Assembly: GCA_020881915.1 (NCBI GenBank)
Contig: JAJFPB010000001.1
Coordinates: forward strand, 2,232,001-2,296,000
DNA: 64,000 nucleotides
Direction: 5' to 3'
DNA from: Paramyrothecium sp. XJ0827
Taxonomy: Eukaryota > Ascomycota > Sordariomycetes > Hypocreales > Stachybotryaceae
Position numbers and translations under genes: made by a program. Below the pieces are notes generated by a model. The model was given only the letters and a program-made list of their open reading frames with translations. It was not told where the DNA came from and did not search any database. Of this stretch, positions 1 to 11,153 are shown in pieces (the stretch's first letter is position 1; each line of letters opens with the position of its first letter).

Positions 1-2758
1 TGCCTCTGCGGGTTTCATGAATGAGATTGGAATACCAGCGTTGCGATTTGGTATTAGTGACTTGTTCAGGAGCGGCTTGTCACCAGTGAGTCCTGTGGGT
101 GTTGTGAAGTCTGGTGGTGTACACGATTGTGCGTTCGGCGGTTGCAAGTCCCTCGGGACGCAAGCTTCCTCGTACGTCGTTTGCCAGTATTTTTTTCTTC
201 TTCCAGGAATCCACGAGCTTGGGAGCTGTATGTGTAGGAGAAAGGTTCCAGCGCGGCTATACCATCCCTGGTCGGCAAGGTGAAGCGTATCAGTTGAGAG
301 CTGTATTGGTAGAAACTCGGCAACACTCGAGACTATAGGGAAGGGAGCCGGGCCACAGATACGTGGTAGGAGAAAAAACAAATGGCAAATAAATGGTTAT
401 CAAGGGAGGAACAGGAAAAAAAGAAAGGAACAGGGGAAAAAAGGTGAGTGAAGGAGTGAGCGAGGAGGAAGACGAGGGCATGGCCGTGGCATGGCGTGGA
501 AGATGGTGAGTGAGCGCATGTGGAGGAGCTTGCCGCATCGCTGCTAGACACGGACCACTTTTTGATGCGTTGGCCAACTCAGCGCTGCATCTTGAGGAGC
601 ACCGGGTTTTTTTGCTGAAACAGGGCATTAGCTGTTCCCATTGGGCAGTGTTTGCTGTCGAGCTCAGCGTCTAGATCGTGCAGAAGGTCCAGTAATATCC
701 AAGAAGTCGGTAAGCCAAGCGATTTTGTACAAATCGAGATGCCTCGTCAATTAATAATCTGGCTGGGTCGGGCGTGCAAGAGGGGTGCTCATGAGATGCC
801 CGCTTCACGTTGAGCGACTGCTCCCGGCCGGGTTGTTTCGCGCTTCTTTTTTATTTTTATTTCGGGGTGAAGACAAAAGACAGAGCGCAGAGACAGGGAA
901 TACGGGACCACGGATGCACCCAGCTGTGTCCGCGGGGAGGGTGGAGGGGGGTGTGCGGCATGCGGCCGTTCAATTTTTTGGTTGTTATTGTTGTTGCCAG
1001 CGCATTGCCAGCGCATCAGTGCAGCAGCAGAGGGAGGGTTGAGGAAGCCGAGGGGGGGGAAGGGGGGGTTCTTTTGATGTGGGAGGGGTCGTGGAAGATG
1101 GGAAGTGGACGGTTTGAGGAGCGCCGTCGTTGGTAGGCTTGTGTTAGTAGTCAAGTAGGTATCTAAAGTATTCTTGCGATGGCCTCTGTCAAAAGGGTTA
1201 TATACAGACTTGAGTAGTATCGGCGTGAGCTTGTCGGTGGCTGAAGTGTGGTGAGTGGTGTCTGGGGCATGACGTCCCATCAAATATCGACAGACGAGAG
1301 GACCTGCCCCTCCCCCGAGGTGGCAGGATGCTGACGGCTCAGTGGTGGCCATCCTACGACGGGAAGCACAGTTCGTGCCAGAAGAGGATCACAGGAGAAA
1401 TCGGTTTCTCGTTACTTCAAGGATAGGCTGGTGAAAAGGATGTCAATACCCCAGGCTTGAACCAAGTCGGCAAGAACGAGAAGCGCCCACGGCGGGAGGG
1501 AGGAGAAACAACCGCCTTTCCCAGGAGACATTGCATTGCAGTAAAACAGCTGCAGGGTCCTAGCATCGAATCATTCCGTATTGCCACTCTGCTCTGAGTT
1601 TTCGTCTTTTTTTTCTTCTTTTTTTCCCCCTGACATGCAGAAAACGGGTTATGCCACTCGGCATTTGTTGCAAGAGGCGGAAAACGTGCCTCGCTCGTTG
1701 AAGGCCTGTGGATTGTCGAGGGTGGAAGGATACTAGGGTAGTGGGAAAGGAAGGGTCTACATGCATTTGTTGCAAATGGAGGCGAGCGACGAATCCGAAT
1801 TTGTGTACCGCAGGGCCCTGAATGCGACGGCTCTGGGGTCACTCAAGACGCAGTCGGCCTATCTCAGCAAAGGTAACGGGGTGGCACAGCAGCCTCTCTG
1901 CAGAGGTTTGTCCAGGCGCCTTCGTACCTAGGGCCCCTCCTCCAGGAACCGGCGTTCGCGACCATTTTGCTGGTTTTGATGGTCATGTATTCGAGTCCCA
2001 GCGCCATGCAATAAGAGGCCCACTCTGTAACTATGTTACCCTCTGAGTGGCATCGCGCCATTGCAGCCAGTCTACAATGACGTGCAAGCATCCAATGCCA
2101 CACTCTTCCCAGCAGGCTTCGGACTACCTCAACTACTACTACAGGCGACCCAGTGATCGAAGCCCGCAAGGAACGATTCCTCCGATAACCGGGGTCCTTG
2201 TGGGCCGCGGCTGTGTGGAGCCGAATTCCGTGCGGCCTCGATAAACACTTCGCAGAGATGCCTAGGCCGCTGGGAAAAGTGACGGGTTGCTTAAGAAAAG
2301 AAAGGAACAAGGCCTTTACGAGGTTCAATTACCACTCAGCAGGATTCGCAAGTTCGACTCCGGTCGGCAATGGGAAAGTTCACCAAACAAACTGGGGACC
2401 AAAAGATACTGGAGGGGATATGGGGGGGATCCATTGCCGCAGCTTTGGATATCGATATCTCCGAGCCCTGCTTCAACTAGTCTCCTCCCTCATTAACACT
2501 AGCAACTTTGATTTTACACGTCAACTTACCGATTTCGATTGCGCCCGCGTATATCAAAAAGTGCCTCGTTCTCGTCAAAAACTCTGGCCTCTTGCTCCCC
2601 TGGAACGGACAGCCCACTTTGAAGTCGGCAGGCGGAACGCTAACGCTTAGCATCGGCGGGACTGCTCCTGTCCTTACTACGTAGTAGCGTCAAACCTCCG
2701 AATTGGGGGTGAGGGAGCGCCAGGGTCGCCACTGTCGGACTTTACGAACATCTCAAGC
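1..2758. other. Gene-free stretch, left edge
   Basis: I see no supportable gene. The plus strand is purine-rich (G/A runs around 360-480 and 1030-1110), and several unrelated short open frames overlap on both strands, as in fungal promoter and leader DNA. A minus-strand ATG lies at the extreme left edge (16-18), so the region could be the upstream part of a gene leaving the window to the left. That is speculation. Confidence 0.5.
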
Positions 2759-4151
2759 GTGAAGCCTATCGAAGCCATGGCCTGGGCAAGGAGCACAGCA
2801 CAATGTCTGAGGGCCTCGTCCTCGCTCGCTCCCCGGGCAGTCTTCCGTCCAGCATGCCGGGGACGGGCATTCAGCGTCACGAGCTGCAGATCTGATGGAC
2901 AAGTTCACAATACCTGGGTGGGAGGAAAGGGGCCGTCGTCAATGGACTTGAGAAGTGAGGGCCAGCAGTCACAACAGAAGAGCGAATCGTTTTACTGACG
3001 GTGTGGTGGCAGGCGATACCATGACGACGCCGACGCCCTCCATGCTGGCGGCTATCACGTCGTGCACCCTGAGAGACGATGTCTGGCAGGAAGATCCAGC
3101 GACGATGAACCTCGAGGCCCACGTTGCCCAGCTGACCGGCAAGGAGGCTGGCCTCTTTGTGTCCTCGGGAACCCAGGGTAACCTGCTGTCGCTCCGGACG
3201 CTTCTGAAGCAACCTCCACACAGCGTGATTTGTGATCACCGAGCGCACATCATACAGTACGAGGCTGGCGGGTACGTTCTTACCGTTCCTGAGACGACCA
3301 GAATGGCCTCACTAATATTGCTGAGCAGACCGGCCGCCCTGACAGGGGCTTTGTTCAAAGCAGTCGCTCCACGCAACGGCGTCCATCTTACGCTGGAGGA
3401 CATTATGCAGAATGCCGTCTTGGACGACGATGTCCACTCGTGTCCCACCAGGGTGATCAGCTTGGAGAACACCCTCAACGGCACCATCTTGCCGCTGGCG
3501 GAGATTGAGCGCATCTCGGCCTTTGCCCGCGGCCACGGCATCCTGCTGCACCTGGACGGCGCGCGCCTGTGGGAGGCCGTCGCGGCGGGGGCCGGCAGCC
3601 TCCCGGACATCTGCTCGCACTTCGACACGGTGACCATGTGTTTCTCCAAGGGCCTCGCGGCGCCGGTGGGCAGCATCATCGTGGGGTCCGCGGCGACCAT
3701 CAAGCAGGCGCGGTGGGTGCGCAAGTCGGTCGGCGGCGGGCTCCGGCAGCCGGGGCTCCTGACGGCGGCGGCGCGCGTCGGGCTCGACGAGGCGTTCGGG
3801 GTGTCGCCCGACGGCCGCGACGCCGCGCTGCTGCGGGCCTCGCACGACATGGCACGCCGGGTGGCGGCGCTGTGGGCGGCCAGGGGCGGCGCGCTGGCGC
3901 ACCCGGTGCACACCAACATGTGCTGGCTGGACCTCGAGGCGGCCGGATGCAGCGCGCAGCGGTTCAACGCGCTGGCGGCCGAGGCCGGGCTCACGACGGC
4001 CGGGGGCCGGCTCATCACGCACTACCAGGTCGCGGGCCACGGCGACGAGGTGCTGCGTCGGCTGGAGAGAGTCTTTGACGAGGTCTTTGCCGGGGCGCCG
4101 GAGGAGGCGCCGCAACGGAGGGTCGGACAGGCGAGCATGTATCGCAACTGA
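2759..4151 (+). CDS. Low-specificity L-threonine aldolase
   Basis: PLP-dependent enzyme that cleaves threonine or allo-threonine to glycine and acetaldehyde. Three exons: 2759-2954, 3013-3271, 3329-4151 (introns of 58 and 57 bp, GT-AG, with a CTAAT branch-like site in the second). The first splice creates the family N-terminal signature DLRSDTMTTPT. The second restores YEAGG..AL..PRNGVHLTLEDI. The PLP lysine lies in CFSKGLAAPVGS, and the LHLDGARLWEA motif is present. The product is about 425 residues. The next in-frame ATG at 2777 begins a segment rich in Ser/Ala/Arg (MAWARSTAQCLRASSSL, then RGRAFSVTS), which looks like a mitochondrial presequence and makes 2777 a good alternative start. GC and codon bias are very high in the last exon. 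No neighbour is functionally linked. Confidence 0.93.
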
Positions 4152-5626
4152 GCTACAAAGAAACATAATAGAGCGTATAAGATGTCACTTGTGCCGAGGA
4201 CAAGACTGAATCAAGACGCCATCGTCGGCTGGTCTTCTGCTAGTTAGTAAGGACTAATTTGCCGCAACCCCAAATGCTGCTTCCAGGGACGAGATGTGGG
4301 AACAGACGCAGTGGCGTCAACATTTCGGCGTGAATGTCCACCTAGCCAGATCCACGATAGCTTTCGGGGGCTGACATTGACTTTTCGAACGTTTCTTCCG
4401 TTGCTGTCAAAGTCGTTACGCGATGCACATCGAAACCTTGGGCGAGTTGGCTAGGCAAAGCCATGTTTCCCAAGGTGGGAATGTGGAGAGCTTCTCGCAA
4501 TGGGGACGACATGGGCTGCACAGCCCTCCCAGGCCATGCCATGCCATGCAAGTTGCGAAGAATTTTTTTTCTCATGGTTTTCCTGCAAAAGGGTCGTGTG
4601 ATGCGTGGGACAGCTCCTTCAGCTGGACTGTGCTTCGGGAGTCCCGTGAAGCTTTTCGAGCTCGGTCAAATCGAATGTTCGGTGGTGACGATCCTTCCCC
4701 CAGCCCCGGGGCCCCGGCCCTTGCATAACACTTCGGGCCGTTGTTGGTGCCTATTACCACATTCGGGCTACGGCCCCATCGAGTCGCAGCAAAGCAAAAA
4801 AGCATGGGCCAGGATGCAACGTAAGTCGAGGGACAAGTTATGACTAGATGATTCTGCATCCAGACCAGGGGGGGGAGGAGATCAACAGCACCGGTGGTGG
4901 ACTAACAGCAGCCACTGACCTGTGCCACGGCGCCATATCCAGTTTGCAGAATCCGGTGTCTGTCGAGTCCACTTATACGTTGAACCAAGAAAAACGGGAA
5001 TACCGATCCGCGGGAGGAGAGGGGGGTTGGCATCTGGTGGTGGGTTGGTGGAACGAGGACTAGTAGAGTCCTTGACGTCACGTTGGGAGGAAAAACCACA
5101 GGGCGAGGCGAGATCCCGGCCAAGAAAAAGTGAGCATGAGGAGGGAAAAAATGCTGCTATTTTACCGGGGTATTGGTTGGAACCACTGCATTACCTACGG
5201 CTCTTTTGCGGCGACGTGAGTGAAAAGATGCTAGAAATGCGGGGGAAGCACTAACGAACGCCCCGAACCCCGGTCCAGAAGGGGAAAATAAGTTGGGGTC
5301 ACTGACGAAAGCCGAGGGAGGGGAACTAGGTTAGAAGCCCAGAGTGATCGGGATGGGCTACCGGTGCTGTTTGGTCTTTTGTGTGATATGAGGAGAGTTG
5401 TGAAGAAGGGTTTCTGTAGAGAAAAACAATGGAAGAAATATATTGCTCTTGTGTGTTCGGAAATCGATGTTGTCACTTTGATGTCGTCCCACAATCTTGT
5501 TTGTGGACTTCAGCGCAAAGAGATGAGTTGAAAGATGCAGCCAGGATGCCAACTTGGACCTTGGCGTGTCGATCATTTCGGGGAAACAATCCAAGTACCG
5601 CTCTTTTAGCTCCAGGCATCCAAGCC

Positions 5627-5672
5627 TTGGTCTTGGTCTGGTCTGGTCTGGTCTGGCCTGGTCATGGTCATG
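5627..5672. repeat. TGGTC microsatellite
   Basis: About eight imperfect copies of TGGTC/TTGGTC in tandem (one TGGCC and some ATGGTC variants), 450 bp upstream of the trehalase start. It lies outside any gene. Confidence 0.85.
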
Positions 5673-5960
5673 GATGGCGCCAGGATCTTTGGTGTAAGTG
5701 CCATGCATTCCACATTCTCCGCATTCCCTCCCCCTCCTCCCCACACGAGCATCACATCGCCGGCAGAAGCCCACCTTCACCTCCCATGGACCCCCCCGTA
5801 TTCAAGCGAATAGAAGCGGCAACGGGCAATAAGCATCGGCGCCATGTCGTCCCATCATGGCGTAGTCATGGTACATGGCCGCGTGGTGGACCATTCCCGC
5901 TCTGGTGGCTGCCCAGTCCTGCCACTCGAGCTATGACGATCCTTTTGCTTCGCCCATGTC

Positions 5961-5966
5961 TATATA
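5961..5966 (+). promoter_or_regulatory. TATA box of the trehalase gene
   Basis: TATATA followed by GGAC, 161 bp upstream of the trehalase ATG, at a plausible distance for a fungal TATA element with a short leader. Inferred from position only. Confidence 0.5.
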
Positions 5967-6126
5967 GGACGGGAGCGACCCGACTTCGGGGTCTCTTGCG
6001 CAACCCTCGGTGTGAAGCCAATCCGTTCCCCCTCTCTGTCCATTGCTTCGCGCGCGCATTCCCTGATACCGCGAGAAGATTCTTCTGCCAGCCTAAAGTG
6101 CAATTGGACCCGAGCCGAGACCAAAC

Positions 6127-8391
6127 ATGGCTTCGTTGACTCGCATCGCGGCCGCCATTGCCGTGTCGGCGCCCGTCGTTTCGGCGCTGTACGTCAATGG
6201 CTCCGTCGTGGCTCCCTGCGACTCGCCCATCTACTGCCACGGCGACATCTTGGAGGAGATTGAGCTGGCGCGCCCGTTTTCCGACTCCAAGACGTTTGTC
6301 GACATGTAAGTTGCCTTGTTCCTGCTTCTGCGCGGCGCTCCCAACGTAAGCGCGCTCGGCAGGGCTCAATTGAGTAGTTACAAGCGGCTAACCGACGCTT
6401 TTGCTGCCTCCAGGCCCGCCGTGCGCTCTCTAGCAGATATCCAGAGAGCTTTTGACCGGCTGGAGAAGCCTCTGTCCAACAACTCGGCGCTCAATGACTT
6501 CCTGGACACCTACTTCGCCGACGCTGGTGGTGAGCTCGAGGAGATCCCGCGTGACGAGCTCGAGACGGACCCCGTCTTCCTGGACAACGTCGACGACGCC
6601 GTCATCAAGGAGTTCATTGAGAAGGTCATTGACATCTGGCCCGACCTGACGAGGCGGTACGGCGGCAGCGTCGGCAATTGCACCGACTGCCCCAACAGCT
6701 TCCTCCCCGTCAACCACACCTTCGTCGTCGCCGGCGGTCGCTTCCGCGAGCCCTACTACTGGGACTCGTACTGGATCCTCGAGGGCCTGCTGCGCACCGG
6801 CGGCTCCTTCATCGAGATCTCCAAGAACATGATTGAGAACTTCCTCGACTTCGTCGACCAGTACGGCTTCGTCCCCAACGGCGCGCGCGTCTACTATCTT
6901 AATCGATCTCAGCCGCCGCTGCTGTCGCAGATGGTCAGGATCTATGTCGAGCACACCAACGACACGGACATTCTGGAGCGCGCCCTGCCCCTGCTTGTCA
7001 AGGAGCACGAGTTCTTCACGAACAACCGCTCCGTCGAGGTTGAGATTGGCAACGAGACTTACACTCTCAACCGGTAAGCTATGATTCATCCACCTAAGAA
7101 GAATTCAAGGTCGCTGACTGGCTACTGCCCAGATACGATGTGCAGAACACGCGCCCACGACCCGAGTCGTACCGCGAGGACTACATCACCGCCAACAACG
7201 AGTCCTACTACGCCGCCTCGGGCATCATCTACCCACAAACCGAGGAGCTCAACCAGACGCAGAAGGAGGCGCTCTGGGCCAACCTCGCCACCGGCGCGGA
7301 GAGCGGCTGGGACTACACCGTCCGCTGGAACTCGCGCCCCAACGACGCTGCCCGCGATGTCTACTTCCCCCTCAGGTACCTGAACACGCGTGACATTGTG
7401 CCCGTCGACCTCAACTCCATCCTGTACGGCAACGAGATTGCCATTGCCAACTTCTACAACCAGACCGGCAACGAGACGGCCGCCAGCCAGTGGGCGGAGC
7501 TGGCCGCGAACCGCAGCGCCGCCCTGCACGCCGTCATGTGGAACGAGACCCTGTACAGCTACTTCGACTACAACCTCACGTCGGGCGCTCAGAACATCTA
7601 CGTCCCCGTGGACGACGACACCAGCGCCCTGGACAACGAGACGGCGTCGGCCGAGCAGCAGGTGCTCTTCAGCGTGGCCCAGTTCTACCCCTTCTGGATG
7701 GGCGCCGCGCCCGCGTACCTCAAGAACAACCCGCACGCCGTCCAGACGGCCTACGCCCGCGTTGCGTCCTACCTGGACGACCGCGCCGGCGGCATCCCCG
7801 CGACCAACTTCAAGTCGGGCCAGCAGTGGGACCAACCCAACGTGTGGCCGCCGCTGATGCACGTCCTCATGCAGGGCCTGCAGAACACGCCCGCCACCTT
7901 TGGCGAGGACGACCCGGCCCACAAGGCCGTCCACGAGCTGGCGCTGCGCCTGGGCCAGCGCTACCTCGACAGCACGTTCTGCACGTGGTACGCGACCGGC
8001 GGCTCGACGTCGGAGACGCCCAAGCTCCAGGGTCTCTCGGATGAGGCCGAGGGCATCATGTTTGAGAAGTACAACGACAACTCGACCAACGTCGCCGGTG
8101 CTGGAGGAGAGTACGAGGTTGTGGAGGGTAAGTCAAACATGTTGATACAGACCATGCTATGCCTAAGCTAACATTACTCTTCTAGGTTTCGGCTGGAGCA
8201 ACGGAGTGGCCATCTGGGTGGCCGACACGTTCAGGAACGAGCTGACTCGCCCCGACTGCGGCGACATCCAGGCAGCCAACGTCGACGGTCCTTCGAAGCG
8301 TGGTGTTCGCAGCGCCGTCGAGCTCGACCCGCGTGACATGAGGAGGGTCAAGAGCGTCAAGAAGGCGAGGAATATGAAGAAAAGGACGTAG
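6127..8391 (+). CDS. Secreted trehalase, GH37 family
   Basis: Hydrolyses trehalose to two glucose units, presumably outside the cell or in the wall. Four exons: 6127-6305, 6414-7073, 7133-8127, 8186-8391 (introns of 108, 59 and 58 bp), 679 residues. Residues 1-20 form a signal peptide (hydrophobic Ala/Val core ending VVSA). Both trehalase signatures are present: VAGGRFREPYYWDSYW near residue 210 and QQWDQPNVWPP near residue 545. The ending motif EGFGWSNGVAIW is reassembled across the last intron. Many N-x-S/T sites fit a secreted glycoprotein. The start is supported by the signal peptide and the TATA box. Odd point: the C-terminus ends in a strongly basic stretch (RRVKSVKKARNMKKRT), not typical of a secreted enzyme. 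Cytosolic neutral trehalases have a regulatory N-terminal extension that is absent here. Confidence 0.95.
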
Positions 8392-8585
8392 AGATGAGAG
8401 GGGGACGTAATATAAAATAGGCAAAATTAATACCAGCATAAGTTCAACACTTCATCGTTGTTAAGCACTACGTACACATGTCATCCCATATATCCTATCG
8501 TGCCACGGCCAAAACGACACCCGCCCATGGCCATAGGATTTAGCAATCACAATAGGTCCAAAGGCTGTCCGCCGGGCAAAAAGAA

Positions 8586-8683
8586 TGACGAGAGAGGGAT
8601 TCGAACCCTCGCCTATTACTAGACTGCGATGATCAACTGGGTGATCCTGAACACAGCGCCTTAGACCGCTCGGCCATCTCGCC
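8586..8683 (-). tRNA. tRNA-Leu (CAG) with intron
   Basis: Reading the minus strand, a 98-nt gene begins GGCGAGATGGCCGAGCGG and ends with the T-arm loop TTCGAAT and discriminator A. Acceptor strands GGCGAGA and TCTCGTC pair with one G-U. The anticodon stem CTGTG pairs with CGCAG, and the loop TTCAGG..T gives anticodon CAG. A 16-nt intron lies one base 3' of the anticodon, the usual nuclear position. Mature length is 82 nt, with the long variable arm expected for tRNA-Leu. Confidence 0.95.
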
Positions 8684-8950
8684 CGGATCTGATTGGTTGA
8701 GAGACACGCTCGGTATTGTAGTCCATTTGCGCAGACGGCTGGTGAGAGCGTTAAAAAATGGAGCGTGTGAAAAATTGTGCTAGGCAGGGTGGGAATGGGT
8801 TGAGAGAAGGGCTAAGGCGGAACAAATGTCCATATGGCGGGGCAGATGGAGCTGGCGAGAGTGTCGTGATACGGAGAAAGGAGGGGCAGGCGTGGAAGAA
8901 AGAGAAGAGGGGCGCAAAAAGATAAGAGTCTCGCTTCGCGAGGCAAAAGC
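8684..8950. other. Spacer between the two tRNA-Leu genes
   Basis: Short spacer with no gene recognised. The two flanking tRNA genes share their orientation. Confidence 0.6.
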
Positions 8951-9052
8951 TGACGAGAGAGGGATTCGAACCCTCGCCTATTACTAGACTGCGAAAGTCG
9001 ACATCGGATGTTGACCTGAACACAGCGCCTTAGACCACTCGGCCATCTCGCC
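8951..9052 (-). tRNA. tRNA-Leu (CAG), second copy with a different intron
   Basis: A 102-nt gene whose exons match the copy at 8586-8683 except for one D-loop base (GAGTGG instead of GAGCGG). The anticodon is again CAG. The intron is 20 nt and its sequence is unrelated to the 16-nt intron of the first copy. The mature form is 82 nt. Same orientation, 267 bp apart, so probably an old tandem duplication whose exons stayed matched. Confidence 0.95.
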
Positions 9053-9633
9053 GTTGCTGATAAGCTCGGCTTTTAGAGCCTACTATTTGCGCCACGCATG
9101 TATCGGTGGACAGATCTCGCGAAGCTTTGCGCCGTGTTGCGTATTGGTCATGTAGTTGCAAGTTTTAGAATGTCCTATCTGTATGGGAGCCATTTTGTAT
9201 TTTAAAGGCCCAGCACATGGAGTGATGTTGATCTAGAGTGGTGATATAGTTAGCTGTTGTTAGGTTGGGTGGTCTCCGATAGAGTCTCATGTTCTATCTC
9301 AGTTCCTACTTTCTGTTCGACAAAGCGGTATTTAGTTGCTTGACCAGGGAGCCTATATGTGCATCAGCACAGGATCAACACAAATCTCATTTATAGTATT
9401 CGAATCAAGGCCATTAAGTTAACCAAAGACTCGTGCGAGCCGCAGGGTCACGATAGATGAAAGATGTCTTGTTCTATTCAGCTTCTATAGGGTAGCTACC
9501 CCAAGCTTCACCTTTCAAACCCCCACAGCTTCTGAGTGTGAATGGTTGTAAGTCGTGATGGGACTACTCCACAGACAAGAACATTTTCTGCCTTCGCGTT
9601 CACCGCGTGTTCTCCACATGCTCCAACCCCGTC
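9053..9633. other. Intergenic, tRNA-Leu to UNC93-like gene
   Basis: AT-richer spacer, probably including the 3' UTR of the minus-strand UNC93-like gene. No gene or repeat recognised. Confidence 0.55.
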
Positions 9634-11153
9634 TTATTTGGCAACGGTGCCTTTGTCATCGCCCTCAATCGTCACCCCCTTCACTCCTGTTTCCTCGTCG
9701 CTAGTCTGGCCCGCGGCAGAAGCAGTGTTGTCGAAGTCGACGGGGACGTGCTCCTTGACTGCAAGCCAGGTGGGGAACACAGAGAGTCCTAGGATCAAAC
9801 AGTTAGCACTGCGGACAATTACGTCTACAAAAATTTGGAGGACCTACCGAGAAGGATGGTATTGACAGCCAGCGGCACTCTGCCGCCATGCCACTTCTGC
9901 GTGTTCAAGCCGAAGCTAATGGCCTGAGAGAAACTCTCCTGTCCTCGGAGGATGCCGGAAAACCGACTCAGCTCTGAGATGTTGTCCGTCTTGGAGGCCA
10001 GGAAGTAGTACAGCCAGTTTTGCAGAGCTTGACGAGCAAAGTCCCACAGCAGCAGAACAAAGAAGCCCTCGACGAAGCCGGCATCAGCCCAGTCCCACGC
10101 AGGAGGGTTGGCCGTGTACTTTTCCTGAATCACCCACGCGTACACCCAGGCAACGACGTGCCAGAAGATGACGTAGTAGAAACCAATGTCGATTCTTCGC
10201 TTGACGCTCAGGCCCTTGTAGTCGAGCAGCATGCTCATGATCTGCGAGGAGAGGAGGGTGCCGAAGTTGCTGACGAACCCGATCAAGGCGCGGGCGCGCA
10301 CGCCAAAGTAGTAGGCCTGGAAGTTGCCGCTGTACTGGTTGAAGTAGGCGGCCCAGAAGATGGGGAGCAGCAGGAGGAGGTCCCGGCGCGTGCTCGCCTT
10401 CCACAGGGCGCGGAACTCGGCGGCGAAGCTCTTCTCGGCCTTGACGACGACCTTGGAGCCGTCCGCGCGCTGGACCTTCTCGGGCGGCGTGAGGAGCAGG
10501 GCGACCGGGGGCGCGATGCACTGCAAGGCGACGAAGATGAGGTACGTCTGGGAGGCGACCTTGCCCTTCTTCTTGGCGGCCGCGTCGTTGTTCAGGGCCA
10601 GGACGATGGCGCCTCCGACGAGGGGACCGCCGGTGCGGAACCAGAGCCAGATGTTCATGTACTTGCCCCTCTTGCCTGGCTCGGGGTAGCCCAGGGCCAC
10701 GGCGCCCTCGGACGCCCAGAAGAGGCCGGCCGAGATGCCGCAGGCGGCGGCGCCGACGAGCACGAACCAGACGTTGCCGAAGCGGTTGTTGGTGTAGAGG
10801 CCGGCCGAGTACAGGGGGTAGCCGACGGCGCCGAGGAAGAGCGTCCACTTGAGGCCGATGCGGTTCGCGACGGGCCCGCCGAAGAGGCACAGGAAGCCCA
10901 TGAGCCCGAAGACGAGCGCGTTGGCGGCGTTGACGAGGAACGGCTCCTGCGCGCCTCCGGCGCCGAGCGCGTTCATGGCGTTCCAGAGACCCGGGGCCGT
11001 GAAGCCGACGGCGCCGATGACGAAGGCGTTGAACAGCGTCGTGCGGTACCAGATGCGGCGCTGCGGGACCGGGTCCGGCGAGGGGGCCCGGCCGGAGGCA
11101 TCCTGCGCCTTGATCTCGGCGGGCACGGCGGCCACGCCTGTCACGTCCGTCAT
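9634..11153 (-). CDS. UNC93-like / DUF895 multi-pass membrane protein
   Basis: Fungal member of the UNC93-like branch of the major facilitator fold; substrate unknown. Exon 1 is 11153-9848 and exon 2 is 9788-9634. The 59-bp GT-AG intron sits in codon NTILL|G, and splicing continues as LSVFPTWLAVKEHV, giving 486 residues. About eleven or twelve hydrophobic segments are visible after a polar N-terminus of about 35 residues. The first helix carries FNAFVIGAVGFTAPGLWNAM, typical of this family, followed by NRIGLKWTLFLGAVGYPLY and SAGLFWASEGAVALGYPE. The C-terminal tail is acidic and hydrophilic. The reading frame is highly GC-biased, which produces long antisense open frames with no coding meaning. 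Confidence 0.88.

Larger units (their letters stand above)
4152..6126. other. Intergenic, threonine aldolase to trehalase
   Basis: No convincing coding region. It holds a GC-rich knot near 4700-4725, a pentanucleotide microsatellite at 5627-5672 and the trehalase promoter. Short frames on both strands are low-complexity and unrelated to any family I recognise. Confidence 0.55.

Noticed and set aside
789..1352. 187-codon minus-strand open frame
   Set aside because: Low-complexity Pro/Asn/Lys composition, no splice context or family resemblance; looks like promoter or leader DNA.
3312..4166. 284-codon minus-strand open frame
   Set aside because: Antisense shadow of threonine aldolase; Arg/Pro-rich with no family features.
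7122..7934. 270-codon minus-strand open frame
   Set aside because: Antisense shadow of the trehalase exon.
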